Source: an uncultured Sulfitobacter sp.
GTDB taxonomy: Bacteria > Pseudomonadota > Alphaproteobacteria > Rhodobacterales > Rhodobacteraceae
Direction: 5' to 3'
NCBI GenBank assembly: GCA_905182645.1
Contig: CAJJCJ010000012.1
Coordinates: forward strand, 1-53,202
Length of the DNA stretch: 53,202 nucleotides
In this document: positions 43,823-52,003 of the stretch, one piece after another
Position numbering within the stretch: position 1 is the first letter of the stretch
Layout: each line of letters begins with the position of its first letter
Notes under the pieces: model-generated
What the model saw: the letters and a program-made list of their open reading frames with translations, nothing else
Told to the model about the DNA's origin: nothing
The model's database searches: none
Translations under genes and position numbers: made by a program

Positions 43823-44096
43823 CGCGGATTTCGTCATAGTTGACGCCGCCTTGTGGGGTTGTGTCTTTGTATTTTTCATAGAAAGCTTCCTGCGCTTTAA
43901 GGGCGGTCGTATGGACAGTCTCAAGCTCCATGAGCTTGGACATGACGGCTTTGGGAGTTTGACCATTCGTGCGGCCAAAACCTGTGATCAACGTGCTCAA
44001 AGTTTCCGAGGATTTGTAGAAATGCGCTTCCAGAACAACGATACGCTTGCGCGCAGCCTGCTCGTCCGAAGGCGGGTGATCTTGCAATATCTTCAT
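43749..44096 (-). CDS. GTA small terminase-like protein (g1)
   Basis: An open frame of 115 residues starting at 44096 (MKILQDHPPSD), ending in the overlap with g2. It is helical and charged, with ILQDHPPSDEQAARKRIVVL, KAVMSKLMELETVHTTALK, and DEIRDDIGRHLDRIPAAL at the end. The last pattern, a D-E-I-R-x-x-I-G-x-x-L-D-R-I helix, fits the C-terminal part of RcGTA gp1, which acts as the small terminase subunit. The assignment rests mainly on its location immediately before g2, so it is moderate. It is the only undamaged gene of the remnant, possibly because it is short. A frame upstream of ATG 44096 is not convincing. Confidence 0.65.
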   Translation of the reverse strand: MKILQDHPPSDEQAARKRIVVLEAHFYKSSETLSTLITGFGRTNGQTPKAVMSKLMELETVHTTALKAQEAFYEKYKDTTPQGGVNYDEIRDDIGRHLDRIPAALKSKGISEDPE

Positions 44097-44252
44097 GTGA
44101 TGATCTGCCTGTAGGAAAACTTCCGATACAGACGAGGAGCAATTTCTTGCCCTATAGCATAGATAAAAATATTCTATGGAATCCAAAAATTCAACGAAAT
44201 AGGGACAAACCAAAGGCCGCCCCTGTTAACAAAACTCTAACTTTACAGCGTC

Positions 44253-45416
44253 TTAACCGCCGTCGTTGTTCGCCCGCTCGGCTTCGATTACGCGCCACGC
44301 TTGGACATTACGGTTGTGATCAGCAAGCGTTGTGGCAAAGGCATGGCCACCGGTGCCATCAGCAACAAAAAAGATAAACGGCGAACTATCAGGGTTCAGC
44401 GCCGCCTCAATGCTCGCGCGCCCCGGGTTAGCAATTGGGGTCGGTGGCAGCGCGGGGATCACATATGTGTTCCAAGGCGTTTCGCGCCGCAATTCGCTTT
44501 GGCGCAGACCGCGTCCGAGGATACCCTCTCCCTTAGTGATGCCATAAATCACCGTAGGGTCGGTTTGCAGCCGCATACCTTGGTTCAACCGGTTAACGAA
44601 CACCGACGCTACTTGACGACGTTCTTCAGGCACGCCCGTTTCCTTTTCGACGATACTCGCAAGGATCAACGCCTCTTGCGGCGATGCAAGCGGCACGCCA
44701 TCCGCGCGACCAACCCAAGCCTCGGTCAAAATCTGACTTTGTGCAGCCATCATTTGGTCTAAGATCGACGACACAGTTGTACCGGGTACAAATTCATAGC
44801 TATCGGGCGCCAATGACCCTTCTGCAGGCGTCTCCGCCACATCCATCTCAAGCAGATCAAGGTTGCGCAGCGCGTCCAACACCTGCCAGCTTGTAACACC
44901 TTCGGCCATTGCTACACGGTAGCGGGTGTCAGTTTCTGCTTTTACGGTCGCATATGCGCTGGGGACTTCGTCTTGCGCAGGGTTAAACGCCGCGATCTCG
45001 ATGAAACGATTGCTTGCAGGATCAAGTTCACGCACCAAAACCTGCGTACGAGTCACACCGATGCGATAAACCACCTCGGTGCCGCAAGTATTGCGACCAC
45101 CACGGGTCACAATATCAACGATCTCTTCCATTGACGCCGCCTGAGGCACCAGAAAACTACCGGCCTTTAGATTGTTTGCCTTTTTGGCGTAGTCGGCACC
45201 AATACGCATGACAGCCGCAGATTTAATTGCGCCCTCATCCGCAAGGTTCTGCGTAACGCGCCGCATATTGGATCCGGATTCTACCTGCAAACAGATCGCC
45301 TGCTCCAAAGGCCCAGCCTCACTGTATTGCTTAGATCCAAAGCTCACGATACCTGCGAGCAGAAACAGCGCAACGATGAAAAACGTCAATGCATTTGACG
45401 CTATATGACGCCACAT
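44253..45416 (-). CDS. mltG: Endolytic murein transglycosylase
   Basis: A 387-residue single-pass membrane protein that cuts nascent glycan strands and so ends peptidoglycan synthesis. An N-terminal anchor at residues 9-27 (ALTFFIVALFLLAGIVSF) is followed by a LysM-like part and the YceG domain. The catalytic Glu is in ALILASIVEKETGVPEERR near residue 252, and RLQTDPTVIYGITKGEG and LPPTPIANPGRASIEAALNP follow, both family signatures. The start overlaps the fabF stop by one base (TGATG), so the genes are coupled. It is the last gene before the GTA remnant; 156 bases separate them. Confidence 0.94.
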   Translation of the reverse strand: MWRHIASNALTFFIVALFLLAGIVSFGSKQYSEAGPLEQAICLQVESGSNMRRVTQNLADEGAIKSAAVMRIGADYAKKANNLKAGSFLVPQAASMEEIVDIVTRGGRNTCGTEVVYRIGVTRTQVLVRELDPASNRFIEIAAFNPAQDEVPSAYATVKAETDTRYRVAMAEGVTSWQVLDALRNLDLLEMDVAETPAEGSLAPDSYEFVPGTTVSSILDQMMAAQSQILTEAWVGRADGVPLASPQEALILASIVEKETGVPEERRQVASVFVNRLNQGMRLQTDPTVIYGITKGEGILGRGLRQSELRRETPWNTYVIPALPPTPIANPGRASIEAALNPDSSPFIFFVADGTGGHAFATTLADHNRNVQAWRVIEAERANNDGG

Positions 45417-46675
45417 CAGTCGATTTTCCCGAACAGAACACTAGCATTCGTGCCGCCAAACCCAAACGAATTGGACAAGGCCACGTCAATCTTGCGCGGA
45501 CGTTTGGCGTTTGGCGCCAGATCAATTTTGGTTTCCACAGCGAGCGTATCAAGGTTGATCGTCGGTGGTGCAACTTGATCACGGATCGCAAGGATTGAGA
45601 AAATAGCCTCAATTGCACCAGCAGCGCCCAACAAGTGGCCCGTCGCAGATTTTGTCGATGACATGGTCACATCAGCGGCCGCATCGCCCATCATACGCTC
45701 TACCGCGCCCAATTCGATCGTATCGGCCATCGTAGATGTACCATGTGCGTTGATGTAATCGATGTCAGAAGGCGCGAGGCCCGCGTCATCCAAAGCCATG
45801 CGCATGGACCGCTCACCGCCTTCGCCATCCGATGATGGGGCTGTGATGTGATAGGCATCGCCAGACAGGCCATAGCCAATTACCTCGGCGTAAATCTTAG
45901 CACCACGTGCTTTTGCGTGCTCGTATTCTTCAAGCACCACAATCCCAGCGCCTTCGCCCATGACAAACCCATCACGATCCGCGTCATAAGGGCGCGAAGC
46001 GGTTTTCGGATCATCAGCACGCTTAGTGGACAGTGCTTTGCATGCGTTGAAACCAGCAATGCCAATTTCGCAAATCGCAGCTTCTGCGCCACCAGCAACC
46101 ATAACATCGGCGTTGCCGTATTTGATCAAACGGGTTGCATCGCCAATGGCGTGTGCGCCTGTCGAACATGCTGTCACAACCGAATGGTTCGGGCCCTTAA
46201 AGCCGTATTTGATGCCAACTTGACCGGAAATCAGATTGATCAACGCACCTGGAATAAAGAACGGAGATACGCGACGTGGGCCCTTTTCTTTAATCATTAT
46301 GGCGGTTTCAGCAATCGATTTCAATCCACCGATGCCCGAACCGATCAACACGCCAGTGCGGAATAAATCTTCATCCTCAGTCGGCAACCAGCCCGAATCT
46401 TCAACAGCCTGCTGGGCTGCGGCAATTCCGAACATGATAAAATCATCGACTTTACGTTGATCTTTGGGGGCCAAATACGTGTCGGGGTTAAACGTACCGT
46501 CGGTTCCGTCACCGCGCGGCACCTCACAGGCATATGTGGTCGCCAGGCCACTGGCATCAAAGCTCGTGATCGGCCCTGCGCCGGATTGTCCGTCAAGAAT
46601 ACGGCTCCAGCTATTTTCGACACCATCTGCCAATGGTGTCACCAATCCTAGTCCTGTTACGACAACGCGACGCAT
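45416..46675 (-). CDS. fabF: 3-oxoacyl-ACP synthase II
   Basis: A 419-residue condensing enzyme that extends acyl-ACP with malonyl-ACP. The catalytic triad is visible: Cys in VVTACSTGAHAIGDATRLI near residue 165, His in NAHGTSTMADTIELGAV near 305, and His in KSATGHLLGAAGAIEAIF near 342. The start MRRVVVTGLGLVTPL is standard. It belongs to the minus-strand fatty acid block fabD-fabG-acpP-fabF, separated from acpP by a terminator at 46826-46855, which suggests its own promoter in the 46676-46825 gap or read-through. Length is standard. Confidence 0.97.
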   Translation of the reverse strand: MRRVVVTGLGLVTPLADGVENSWSRILDGQSGAGPITSFDASGLATTYACEVPRGDGTDGTFNPDTYLAPKDQRKVDDFIMFGIAAAQQAVEDSGWLPTEDEDLFRTGVLIGSGIGGLKSIAETAIMIKEKGPRRVSPFFIPGALINLISGQVGIKYGFKGPNHSVVTACSTGAHAIGDATRLIKYGNADVMVAGGAEAAICEIGIAGFNACKALSTKRADDPKTASRPYDADRDGFVMGEGAGIVVLEEYEHAKARGAKIYAEVIGYGLSGDAYHITAPSSDGEGGERSMRMALDDAGLAPSDIDYINAHGTSTMADTIELGAVERMMGDAAADVTMSSTKSATGHLLGAAGAIEAIFSILAIRDQVAPPTINLDTLAVETKIDLAPNAKRPRKIDVALSNSFGFGGTNASVLFGKID

Positions 46676-46825
46676 ATTCTGCCCTCACCTTATTTCTTTG
46701 GCTTTCGCCCCAACGATACCCTAGCGGATAGGCGCGGGGCAAGAGCGAGCGAGCCAATCAATAGGCGGCAATCGGTCTACGCCGTCATAAGTTTGGAAAA
46801 AGTTACCAACCATCGAATTGGAATC

Positions 46826-46855
46826 AAAAACGGCGCCCAAATAGGACGCCGTTTT
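46826..46855 (-). terminator. Terminator after acpP
   Basis: AAAACGGCG at 46827-46835 and its complement CGCCGTTTT at 46847-46855 form a 9-bp stem with further internal pairs. On the minus strand it is followed by TTTTTGATTCC-type sequence, five T residues. It lies 23 bases after the acpP stop, so most transcripts from acpP should end here, as expected for the abundant ACP message. Confidence 0.85.
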
Positions 46856-46878
46856 ATTAATAAATCAGAGGAAAGCGC

Positions 46879-47112
46879 TTATTGAGCTTCGCTGATGAAC
46901 TTTACCGCATCACCAAAGGACTGGATTGTTTCTGCAGCATCGTCAGGGATTTCGATCCCAAACTCTTCTTCAAACGCCATAACAAGCTCGACGGTATCAA
47001 GGCTGTCTGCACCCAGATCGTCAATAAAGGACGCGGATTCAACAACTTTGTCTTCTTCCACACCAAGGTGCTCTACTACGATCTTACGTACGCGGTCTGC
47101 AACGTCGCTCAT
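46879..47112 (-). CDS. acpP: Acyl carrier protein
   Basis: A 77-residue acidic protein that carries growing acyl chains on 4'-phosphopantetheine. The attachment Ser is in [19 protein letters not shown] at residue 37, within the invariant DSL motif. The start [17 protein letters not shown] and helix II to IV are standard. ATG 47112 is preceded by GAGGAAA. The 229-base gap before fabG with a 12-bp palindrome near 47136 and the terminator behind the gene indicate a separate, strong transcript. Confidence 0.98.
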   Translation of the reverse strand: MSDVADRVRKIVVEHLGVEEDKVVESASFIDDLGADSLDTVELVMAFEEEFGIEIPDDAAETIQSFGDAVKFISEAQ

Positions 47113-47135
47113 GTCAATTTCCTCACGTGTTTTTA

Positions 47136-47147
47136 GGGCAATTGCCC
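47136..47147. promoter_or_regulatory. 12-bp palindrome upstream of acpP
   Basis: GGGCAATTGCCC is a perfect palindrome 24 bases before the acpP start. Further upstream GACGTA at 47236-47241 and TACGTC at 47250-47255 form a dyad with an 8-base spacer. Either could be an operator controlling acpP, but neither matches a regulator I can name. The short palindrome could occur by chance. Confidence 0.35.
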
Positions 47148-47341
47148 AAAATTCTTTTCAGGCTTTAGCCCAGTTTACTTGCCCCGAAGGGCGGATCGAG
47201 CGCCCTATTGCTAGGGCATGTCCGGTACAGCACATGACGTAACTCACGCTACGTCAAAACCGTTAGCCGGCAATTCTGCGTGGCCTATAACAGGTATTTT
47301 GCTTTTGGCAAACGCTTTAGACGCTCACCATAGGCGACTGC

Positions 47342-48079
47342 TTAGTACATGGCCATACCGCCATTAACATGCAATGTCGCCCCTGTCATATATCCGGCCT
47401 CAGTGCTGGCAAGAAAAACCACGGCAGCAGCGATTTCATCGGCCTCGCCCATCCGACCCGCAGGTACTTGCGTCAAAATTCCAGACTTTTGATCGTCGTT
47501 CAATTTGTCCGTCATTGCCGTCGTAATAAAACCCGGAGCGACGCAGTTCACAGTGATGCCACGGCTCGCGACCTCATAGGCGATCGACTTTGACATGCCG
47601 ACCACGCCAGCCTTGGACGCGGCATAGTTGGCCTGCCCTGGATTACCCGTCGAACCTACGATGGATGATATGTTGATAATGCGCCCCCAGCGGGCTTTCA
47701 TCATGCCGCGAATGGCCCCTTTGCAAAGGCGCATCGTTGACGTCAGATTGACCTCAAGTACCGATGACCATTCGTCGTCAGACATGCGCATAAACAAGTT
47801 GTCGCGGGTAATTCCGGCGTTATTGACCAAAATATCAACCGATCCCATCGCCGCAATCGCCGCCTTTGGCAGTTCGGTGACCGCCTCCGCATCAGACAGA
47901 TTGCACGGCAAAACATAGGCGCGTTCGCCTAACTCTGCGGCCAAAGCCTCCAGCGGTTCAACCCGCGTTCCAGACAAGCCAACAGTCGCACCTTGAGCGT
48001 GAAGCGATTTAGCGATTGCACCACCGATGCCGCCAGATGCGCCAGTTATAAGTGCATTTTTACCTGTAAGATCAAACAT
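47342..48079 (-). CDS. fabG: 3-oxoacyl-ACP reductase
   Basis: A 245-residue NADPH-dependent short-chain dehydrogenase that reduces 3-oxoacyl-ACP to 3-hydroxyacyl-ACP. The cofactor motif GASGGIGGAIAKSL is at residues 13-26, the NAG motif DILVNNAGITRDN near 83, and the catalytic Ser, Tyr and Lys in INISSIVGSTGNPGQ and NYAASKAGVVGMSK near 136-160. The C-terminal LHVNGGMAMY is a FabG-specific ending. Placed between fabD (13-base gap) and acpP, it is part of the standard fab cluster, so FabG is preferred over other SDR enzymes. Start ATG 48079 has GGGAGA upstream. Confidence 0.97.
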   Translation of the reverse strand: MFDLTGKNALITGASGGIGGAIAKSLHAQGATVGLSGTRVEPLEALAAELGERAYVLPCNLSDAEAVTELPKAAIAAMGSVDILVNNAGITRDNLFMRMSDDEWSSVLEVNLTSTMRLCKGAIRGMMKARWGRIINISSIVGSTGNPGQANYAASKAGVVGMSKSIAYEVASRGITVNCVAPGFITTAMTDKLNDDQKSGILTQVPAGRMGEADEIAAAVVFLASTEAGYMTGATLHVNGGMAMY

Positions 48080-48092
48080 TTATATCTCCCTT

Positions 48093-49034
48093 TTAACCTT
48101 CCGCCAATGCAGCGACAGCTGCCGTAATATCATCAGGTGTCCCCACAGATTTTGTTGCGATCGACTTATCAACGCGCCGGATCATGCCAGACAATGCCTT
48201 GCCTGCGCCGATTTCCCAAATTTCGGTCACGCCTTGCGCGGCCATGTAACCCACGCTTTCGCGCCAGCGCACAGACCCCGTGACTTGTGCCACCAGCAGC
48301 GACCGAATTTCAGCCGGATCAGTGACCGCCGTTGCGGCGACATTGGCGACCAATGGAACATTCGGTGCAGTAATTTCGACACCTTCCAAGGCGCTGGCCA
48401 TCACATCAGCGGCGGGCGCCATCAAACTACAGTGGAACGGCGCGCTGACTGGCAATAACATCGCCCGCTTAGCGCCCTTTTCCTTGGCAATAATCAGCGC
48501 GCGCTCAACGGCGGCCTTATGACCAGACACGACGACTTGGCTTGGGTCATTATCGTTAGCGGCTTGGCAAACCTCGCCTTGCGCGGCCTCTTGCGCCACG
48601 GCGCGAGCGGTTTCAAAATCTAGACCCAGGAGCGCCGCCATCGCACCAATACCAACAGGAACTGCCTCTTGCATTGCCGTACCGCGCACCCGTAATAAAC
48701 GCGCTGTATCAGACAGTGAAAGCGCACCAGCGGCCGCAAGTGCGGTATATTCTCCCAGCGAATGACCGGCCACAAACGATGCTGCACTGATGTTGACGCC
48801 TTCAGAAGCAAGCGCACGCATAGCAGCAATTGACGTGGCCATAAGCGCGGGTTGCGCGTTACGGGTCAGCGTCAAATCAGCGATATCACCGTTCCAAATA
48901 AGGGCTGAGAGGTCCTCATTTAGGGCTTCGTTTACTTCGTCGAAAACGGCTTTGGCGGTTGGGTACGCATCAGCGAGCGCTTTGCCCATGCCTATTGTTT
49001 GGGCCCCTTGGCCTGGAAATACAAATGCACGCAT
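48093..49034 (-). CDS. fabD: Malonyl-CoA:ACP transacylase
   Basis: A 313-residue enzyme that loads malonate on ACP. The N-terminal motif is FPGQGAQTIGMGKAL at residues 6-20, the active Ser is in VAGHSLGEYTALAAAGAL near residue 90, and the catalytic His lies in PVSAPFHCSLMAPAA near 198. It ends in GKALSGMIRRVD, a normal FabD C-terminus. It is the first gene of the fab block on the minus strand, with fabG following after 13 bases. The promoter should lie in the 164 bases between fabD and the divergent cytochrome b561 gene. Confidence 0.97.
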   Translation of the reverse strand: MRAFVFPGQGAQTIGMGKALADAYPTAKAVFDEVNEALNEDLSALIWNGDIADLTLTRNAQPALMATSIAAMRALASEGVNISAASFVAGHSLGEYTALAAAGALSLSDTARLLRVRGTAMQEAVPVGIGAMAALLGLDFETARAVAQEAAQGEVCQAANDNDPSQVVVSGHKAAVERALIIAKEKGAKRAMLLPVSAPFHCSLMAPAADVMASALEGVEITAPNVPLVANVAATAVTDPAEIRSLLVAQVTGSVRWRESVGYMAAQGVTEIWEIGAGKALSGMIRRVDKSIATKSVGTPDDITAAVAALAEG

Positions 49035-49198
49035 TGCGGCGTCTCCGTCCCTGTTTGTTTATTTTGAATACGACTAGCCCGTGCAGCACCTTGTGACAAG
49101 GTTGCGCACAAACGCACAGGTGACGCGCACGGATAGGTCTATCGTTTGTACATCTGCGCCGTATGTTGATCCGATCAAAAACACAAAGGCAACTGATT

Positions 49199-50371
49199 AT
49201 GACCACGACTGCTTACTCAAGCCAAACCAAAATTTTTCACTGGCTCACAGCGCTATTGATCATCGCTATTATCCCGCTTGGGGTTATTGCTGGACAATTA
49301 CCGATAGATACAGATGCACAAGTCGCCACCAAAACGCTTTTGTTTTCATTGCATAAAACACTTGGAGTTACTGCTTTCCTGGTGGCACTTGCGCGGATTG
49401 GATATGCGTTAACGCAAAGTAAGCCAGCTGGTTTGCATCCGGAACGCAAATTAGAAACACTGCTGGCCGAGGTCGTGCATTGGCTGCTTTATATCTCGCT
49501 TGTTGCGGTGCCATTGTCGGGATGGATTCATCATTCTGCTGCCGCAATTGCAGCGCCGATCTGGATTCCTTTTGCGCAATCTCTGCCGTTTGCTCCGACG
49601 GACCCGACTGTTTCCGACTTTTTCCGCGGTCTACATTGGCTCTGGTCGAAGATTATGGTGGCATCAATTTTGCTGCATTTCGCTGGCGCGATGAAGCATC
49701 ATTTTATCGACAAAGACGACACGCTGCGCCGGATGTGGTGGGTAAATAATGTATATGTTTCGCATAAGAAAAGCATAAGTCACTTTCCGCCAATCATCGC
49801 AGCGGGTATTTTCGTTGTCGTGGCCGCAATTGGCGCAGCGGCGGGCATACTGAGCCATGACAAATCTGGCGCCCCTGCCCTCGCCGCTGTTGTATCCGAT
49901 TGGAGCGTTACAGACGGCACCATCGGGATCACGGTCAAACAATTGGGCAATGATGTATCGGGCCGTTTTGACGACTGGGTGTCGGTGATCAGCTTTGACG
50001 AGACTGCGGAAACGATTGCCGGATCAGTGGAGACGACGATCAATATTGCATCGCTTTCGCTGGGATCGGTGACATCGCAGGCTATGGGCACCGATTTCTT
50101 TGACCAAGGCCAGTTCCCCACTGCGGTGTTCGCCGCTGAGCTGATCCGCGATGGCGATGCCTATGTGGCCGACGGGGCGTTGTCGATCAAAGGGATTACA
50201 GTGCCTGTGTCGATGCCATTTGCGGTATCTGTGGACGGCAATAGCGCAACAATGACCGGAGCCATTCAGTTAGACCGCCGCAATTTTACTATCGGGGCAA
50301 GCATTACGCATGAGGGCAACCTTGGCTTTGCAGTCGATATGCTGATCGACCTTGCAGCCACGCGCGAATGA
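49199..50371 (+). CDS. Cytochrome b561-YceI domain fusion protein
   Basis: A 390-residue protein that joins two domains. Residues 1-185 form a four-helix cytochrome b561 with heme-ligand type His in FHWLTALLIIAIIPLG (first helix), FSLHKTLGVTAFLV, VVHWLLYISLVAVPL and SILLHFAGAMKHHF. After a linker and a fifth helix (IIAAGIFVVVAAIGAAAGI, about 198-216) comes a periplasmic YceI lipocalin-like domain (SDWSVTDGTIGITVKQLGN to the end), a fold that binds isoprenoid quinones or polyprenyl chains. The fusion suggests electron transfer between a bound quinone-like molecule and the b561 hemes. Start at ATG 49199. A separate YceI gene faces it on the other strand. Confidence 0.92.
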   Translation: MTTTAYSSQTKIFHWLTALLIIAIIPLGVIAGQLPIDTDAQVATKTLLFSLHKTLGVTAFLVALARIGYALTQSKPAGLHPERKLETLLAEVVHWLLYISLVAVPLSGWIHHSAAAIAAPIWIPFAQSLPFAPTDPTVSDFFRGLHWLWSKIMVASILLHFAGAMKHHFIDKDDTLRRMWWVNNVYVSHKKSISHFPPIIAAGIFVVVAAIGAAAGILSHDKSGAPALAAVVSDWSVTDGTIGITVKQLGNDVSGRFDDWVSVISFDETAETIAGSVETTINIASLSLGSVTSQAMGTDFFDQGQFPTAVFAAELIRDGDAYVADGALSIKGITVPVSMPFAVSVDGNSATMTGAIQLDRRNFTIGASITHEGNLGFAVDMLIDLAATRE

Positions 50372-50375
50372 GAAA

Positions 50376-50408
50376 GGGCCACGCTGTTTGATCAGCGCGG
50401 CCCCAAAA
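50376..50408. terminator. Bidirectional hairpin between b561-YceI and YceI genes
   Basis: GGGCC at 50376-50380 plus CGCTG at 50382-50386 pair with CAGCG at 50393-50397 plus GGCCC at 50399-50403 around one mismatch. A short A run (CAAAAA) follows on the plus strand, so in the minus direction it is a T-rich lead-in. It sits between two convergent genes and probably ends both. Confidence 0.6.
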
Positions 50409-50426
50409 ATTGATCCGGTGAATGGC

Positions 50427-51002
50427 TTATTCGGCTTTCATTGCCTCGATTGAGATCATGATCTGGACTTCATCGCCAACGAAGGGTGCAAAGTTACCAA
50501 CATTAAAATCAGACCGCAGCACCGATGTTGTGGCGTCAAAACCAGCCCATGGTTTTTCCGCCATTGGATGCGTGCCCGCTTGGTTCATGGTGGCGTCCAA
50601 TACGACGGATTTTGTCACGCCATTCATTGTCAGGTCACCGGTGATCATCGCCGTGTTATCGCCAGTGACCGCGATGCCAGTTGATGCAAACGTGATCATA
50701 TCACCCTCTGATGCACCAAAGAAATCACCTGACATGAGGTGAGCGAACCGTTGTTCCCAGCCAGTCAGCATGGACATTACGGGGAAGGAAATATTCACGG
50801 ATGACGCTGCAGGGTCTTCTTGGTCAAAGGCAATTTCGCCGTCAAAACCAGAGAACATGCCGTGGGTCGTAGAATACCCTAAGTGATTGTAAGAAAATAA
50901 TATTTGGCTATGGCTTGCATCTAATATATAGGCCTCTGGTGCGGCTGTTGCGGTGCTGGCGACTGCGGCCAAAAGGGCTGCGGCTGTGAGGTGTTTGATC
51001 AT
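50427..51002 (-). CDS. YceI family periplasmic protein
   Basis: A 191-residue exported protein with signal peptide MIKHLTAAALLAAVASTATA. The YceI fold follows: YILDASHSQILFSYNHLGYS (first strands), FSGFDGEIAFDQEDPAASSV, and DLTMNGVTKSVVLDATM, with the usual KPWAGFDATTSVLRSDFNVG. It lacks membrane helices and so is a soluble lipocalin-like protein that probably binds isoprenoid lipids. It converges with the b561-YceI gene; both may act on the same ligand, one as free carrier, one anchored to the heme domain. Start 51002 follows an AGGAGAC site on the minus strand. Confidence 0.92.
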   Translation of the reverse strand: MIKHLTAAALLAAVASTATAAPEAYILDASHSQILFSYNHLGYSTTHGMFSGFDGEIAFDQEDPAASSVNISFPVMSMLTGWEQRFAHLMSGDFFGASEGDMITFASTGIAVTGDNTAMITGDLTMNGVTKSVVLDATMNQAGTHPMAEKPWAGFDATTSVLRSDFNVGNFAPFVGDEVQIMISIEAMKAE

Positions 51003-51113
51003 GTGTCGTCTCCTGGGTTTATCTATACACGTTAAGGTGGCATAGATTTAACTCAGGGCAATTGCGCAAAATCGAACACTGTCTGTGTGCGCCGATTCAT
51101 TGCAGATCAAACA

Positions 51114-51725
51114 TCAGCCGAACTGAGGCCGAACAGCCTGATGGCGGCGCCCTGCGTTCGCCCGCAGCAGATCACGGTCCAACCGCGCATAGAGCGTCCC
51201 AATTTGAGGCTCTGTTCCTTGCGTAATTACGAGCGCGTTTGCAGTGCCTGATTGCTTTAACACGAGAGCCACTTTTTCTGGCCCACATGGCGTGATTGCC
51301 ATATCGTAAAAAGCGTCAAACCCATATTGTCCGATTAGCCGCGATGTTCCGCTTCGGTTGCGCACCACTTCGCGGATTTCGCCAAGGTTCGGATCAATCT
51401 GAAATTCAACAACTCGGCCATGATTTGCATAATTGATCAGCAAATACCCGATGACCGCAAACACGGCGCTGAGCCCGACACGCATACCAATCGTATCCGA
51501 TTGGATAATTGAACTTGGCAACGCCCAAAGCCCGAAGACCGCGGCAAAAAAAGCGGCGCCGAAAAGGAATGCAATAAATTAAAGTAAAATGACCCAAGTT
51601 TGGACGTTTGCGGTATTACGGACCGTGAACCCCCAATAGGTTTCCGTCAAAACAGGTCCGGCGTTTGCTTGAAATACATCAATGTTCGGAATGCTTGCTG
51701 CTTGGAAGCTGGAAGTATCAGTCAT
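51114..51725 (-). pseudogene. Conserved membrane protein interrupted by in-frame TAA
   Basis: The frame starts at ATG 51725 (AAAGGGG upstream) with MTDTSSFQAASIPNIDVFQ and RNTANVQTWVILL, ends at TAA 51579-51581, and continues in the same frame to 51114 with FIAFLFGAAFFAAVFGLWAL, a membrane segment, and a soluble domain (FQIDPNLGEIREVVRNRSG, ARLDRDLLRANAG). Replacing the TAA by a sense codon gives 203 residues with two hydrophobic segments, about 42-66 and 78-96. The stop lies inside the first membrane helix, so the truncated peptide could not fold. The interrupted helix and the exact frame continuity argue for a nonsense mutation. Function unknown. Confidence 0.75.
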
Positions 51726-51863
51726 GCCGTTTAACCCCTTTGATTTAACCTCATTGTAGGGACAAATCGGGCACAGAAGCGGCAACACAAAGGTTCTGTT
51801 AAGGTGCGGTTGGGACAATATGGCAAACAAGTCCGAAACCCTTGCAAAACAGGCAGTCAATGG

Positions 51864-51893
51864 TTGCACCTCACGCCCACTGCGCTGTATAAG
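51864..51893 (+). promoter_or_regulatory. Promoter of the rpsF operon
   Basis: TTGCAC at 51864-51869, an 18-base spacer, and TATAAG at 51888-51893. This is a strong sigma-70 type promoter located 111 bases before rpsF, consistent with ribosomal protein genes. Confidence 0.6.
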
Positions 51894-51936
51894 ACGGCAA
51901 TCTTACTGTGAAGATTTGAACCGCGTAGTCTCTCGT

Positions 51937-51969
51937 GGGTGGGGTGCAGTAAGATCGTTTGCCCCTCCC
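51937..51969 (+). promoter_or_regulatory. Possible S6:S18 autoregulatory leader hairpin
   Basis: GGGTGGGG at 51937-51944 pairs with CCCCTCCC at 51962-51969 except for one T-T mismatch, ending 34 bases before rpsF. In several bacteria the S6-S18 complex binds an rpsF leader hairpin to repress its own operon. Whether this structure has the required features is not certain. Confidence 0.4.
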
Positions 51970-52003
51970 TATGAAATGCGCTGAGAAAATGAATGGAGCA
52001 CAC

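Noticed and set aside
41179..44096. An active prophage or a phage defence island
   Set aside because: The genes match gene transfer agent components in GTA order, there is no integrase, repressor or lysis gene, and most genes are disrupted.
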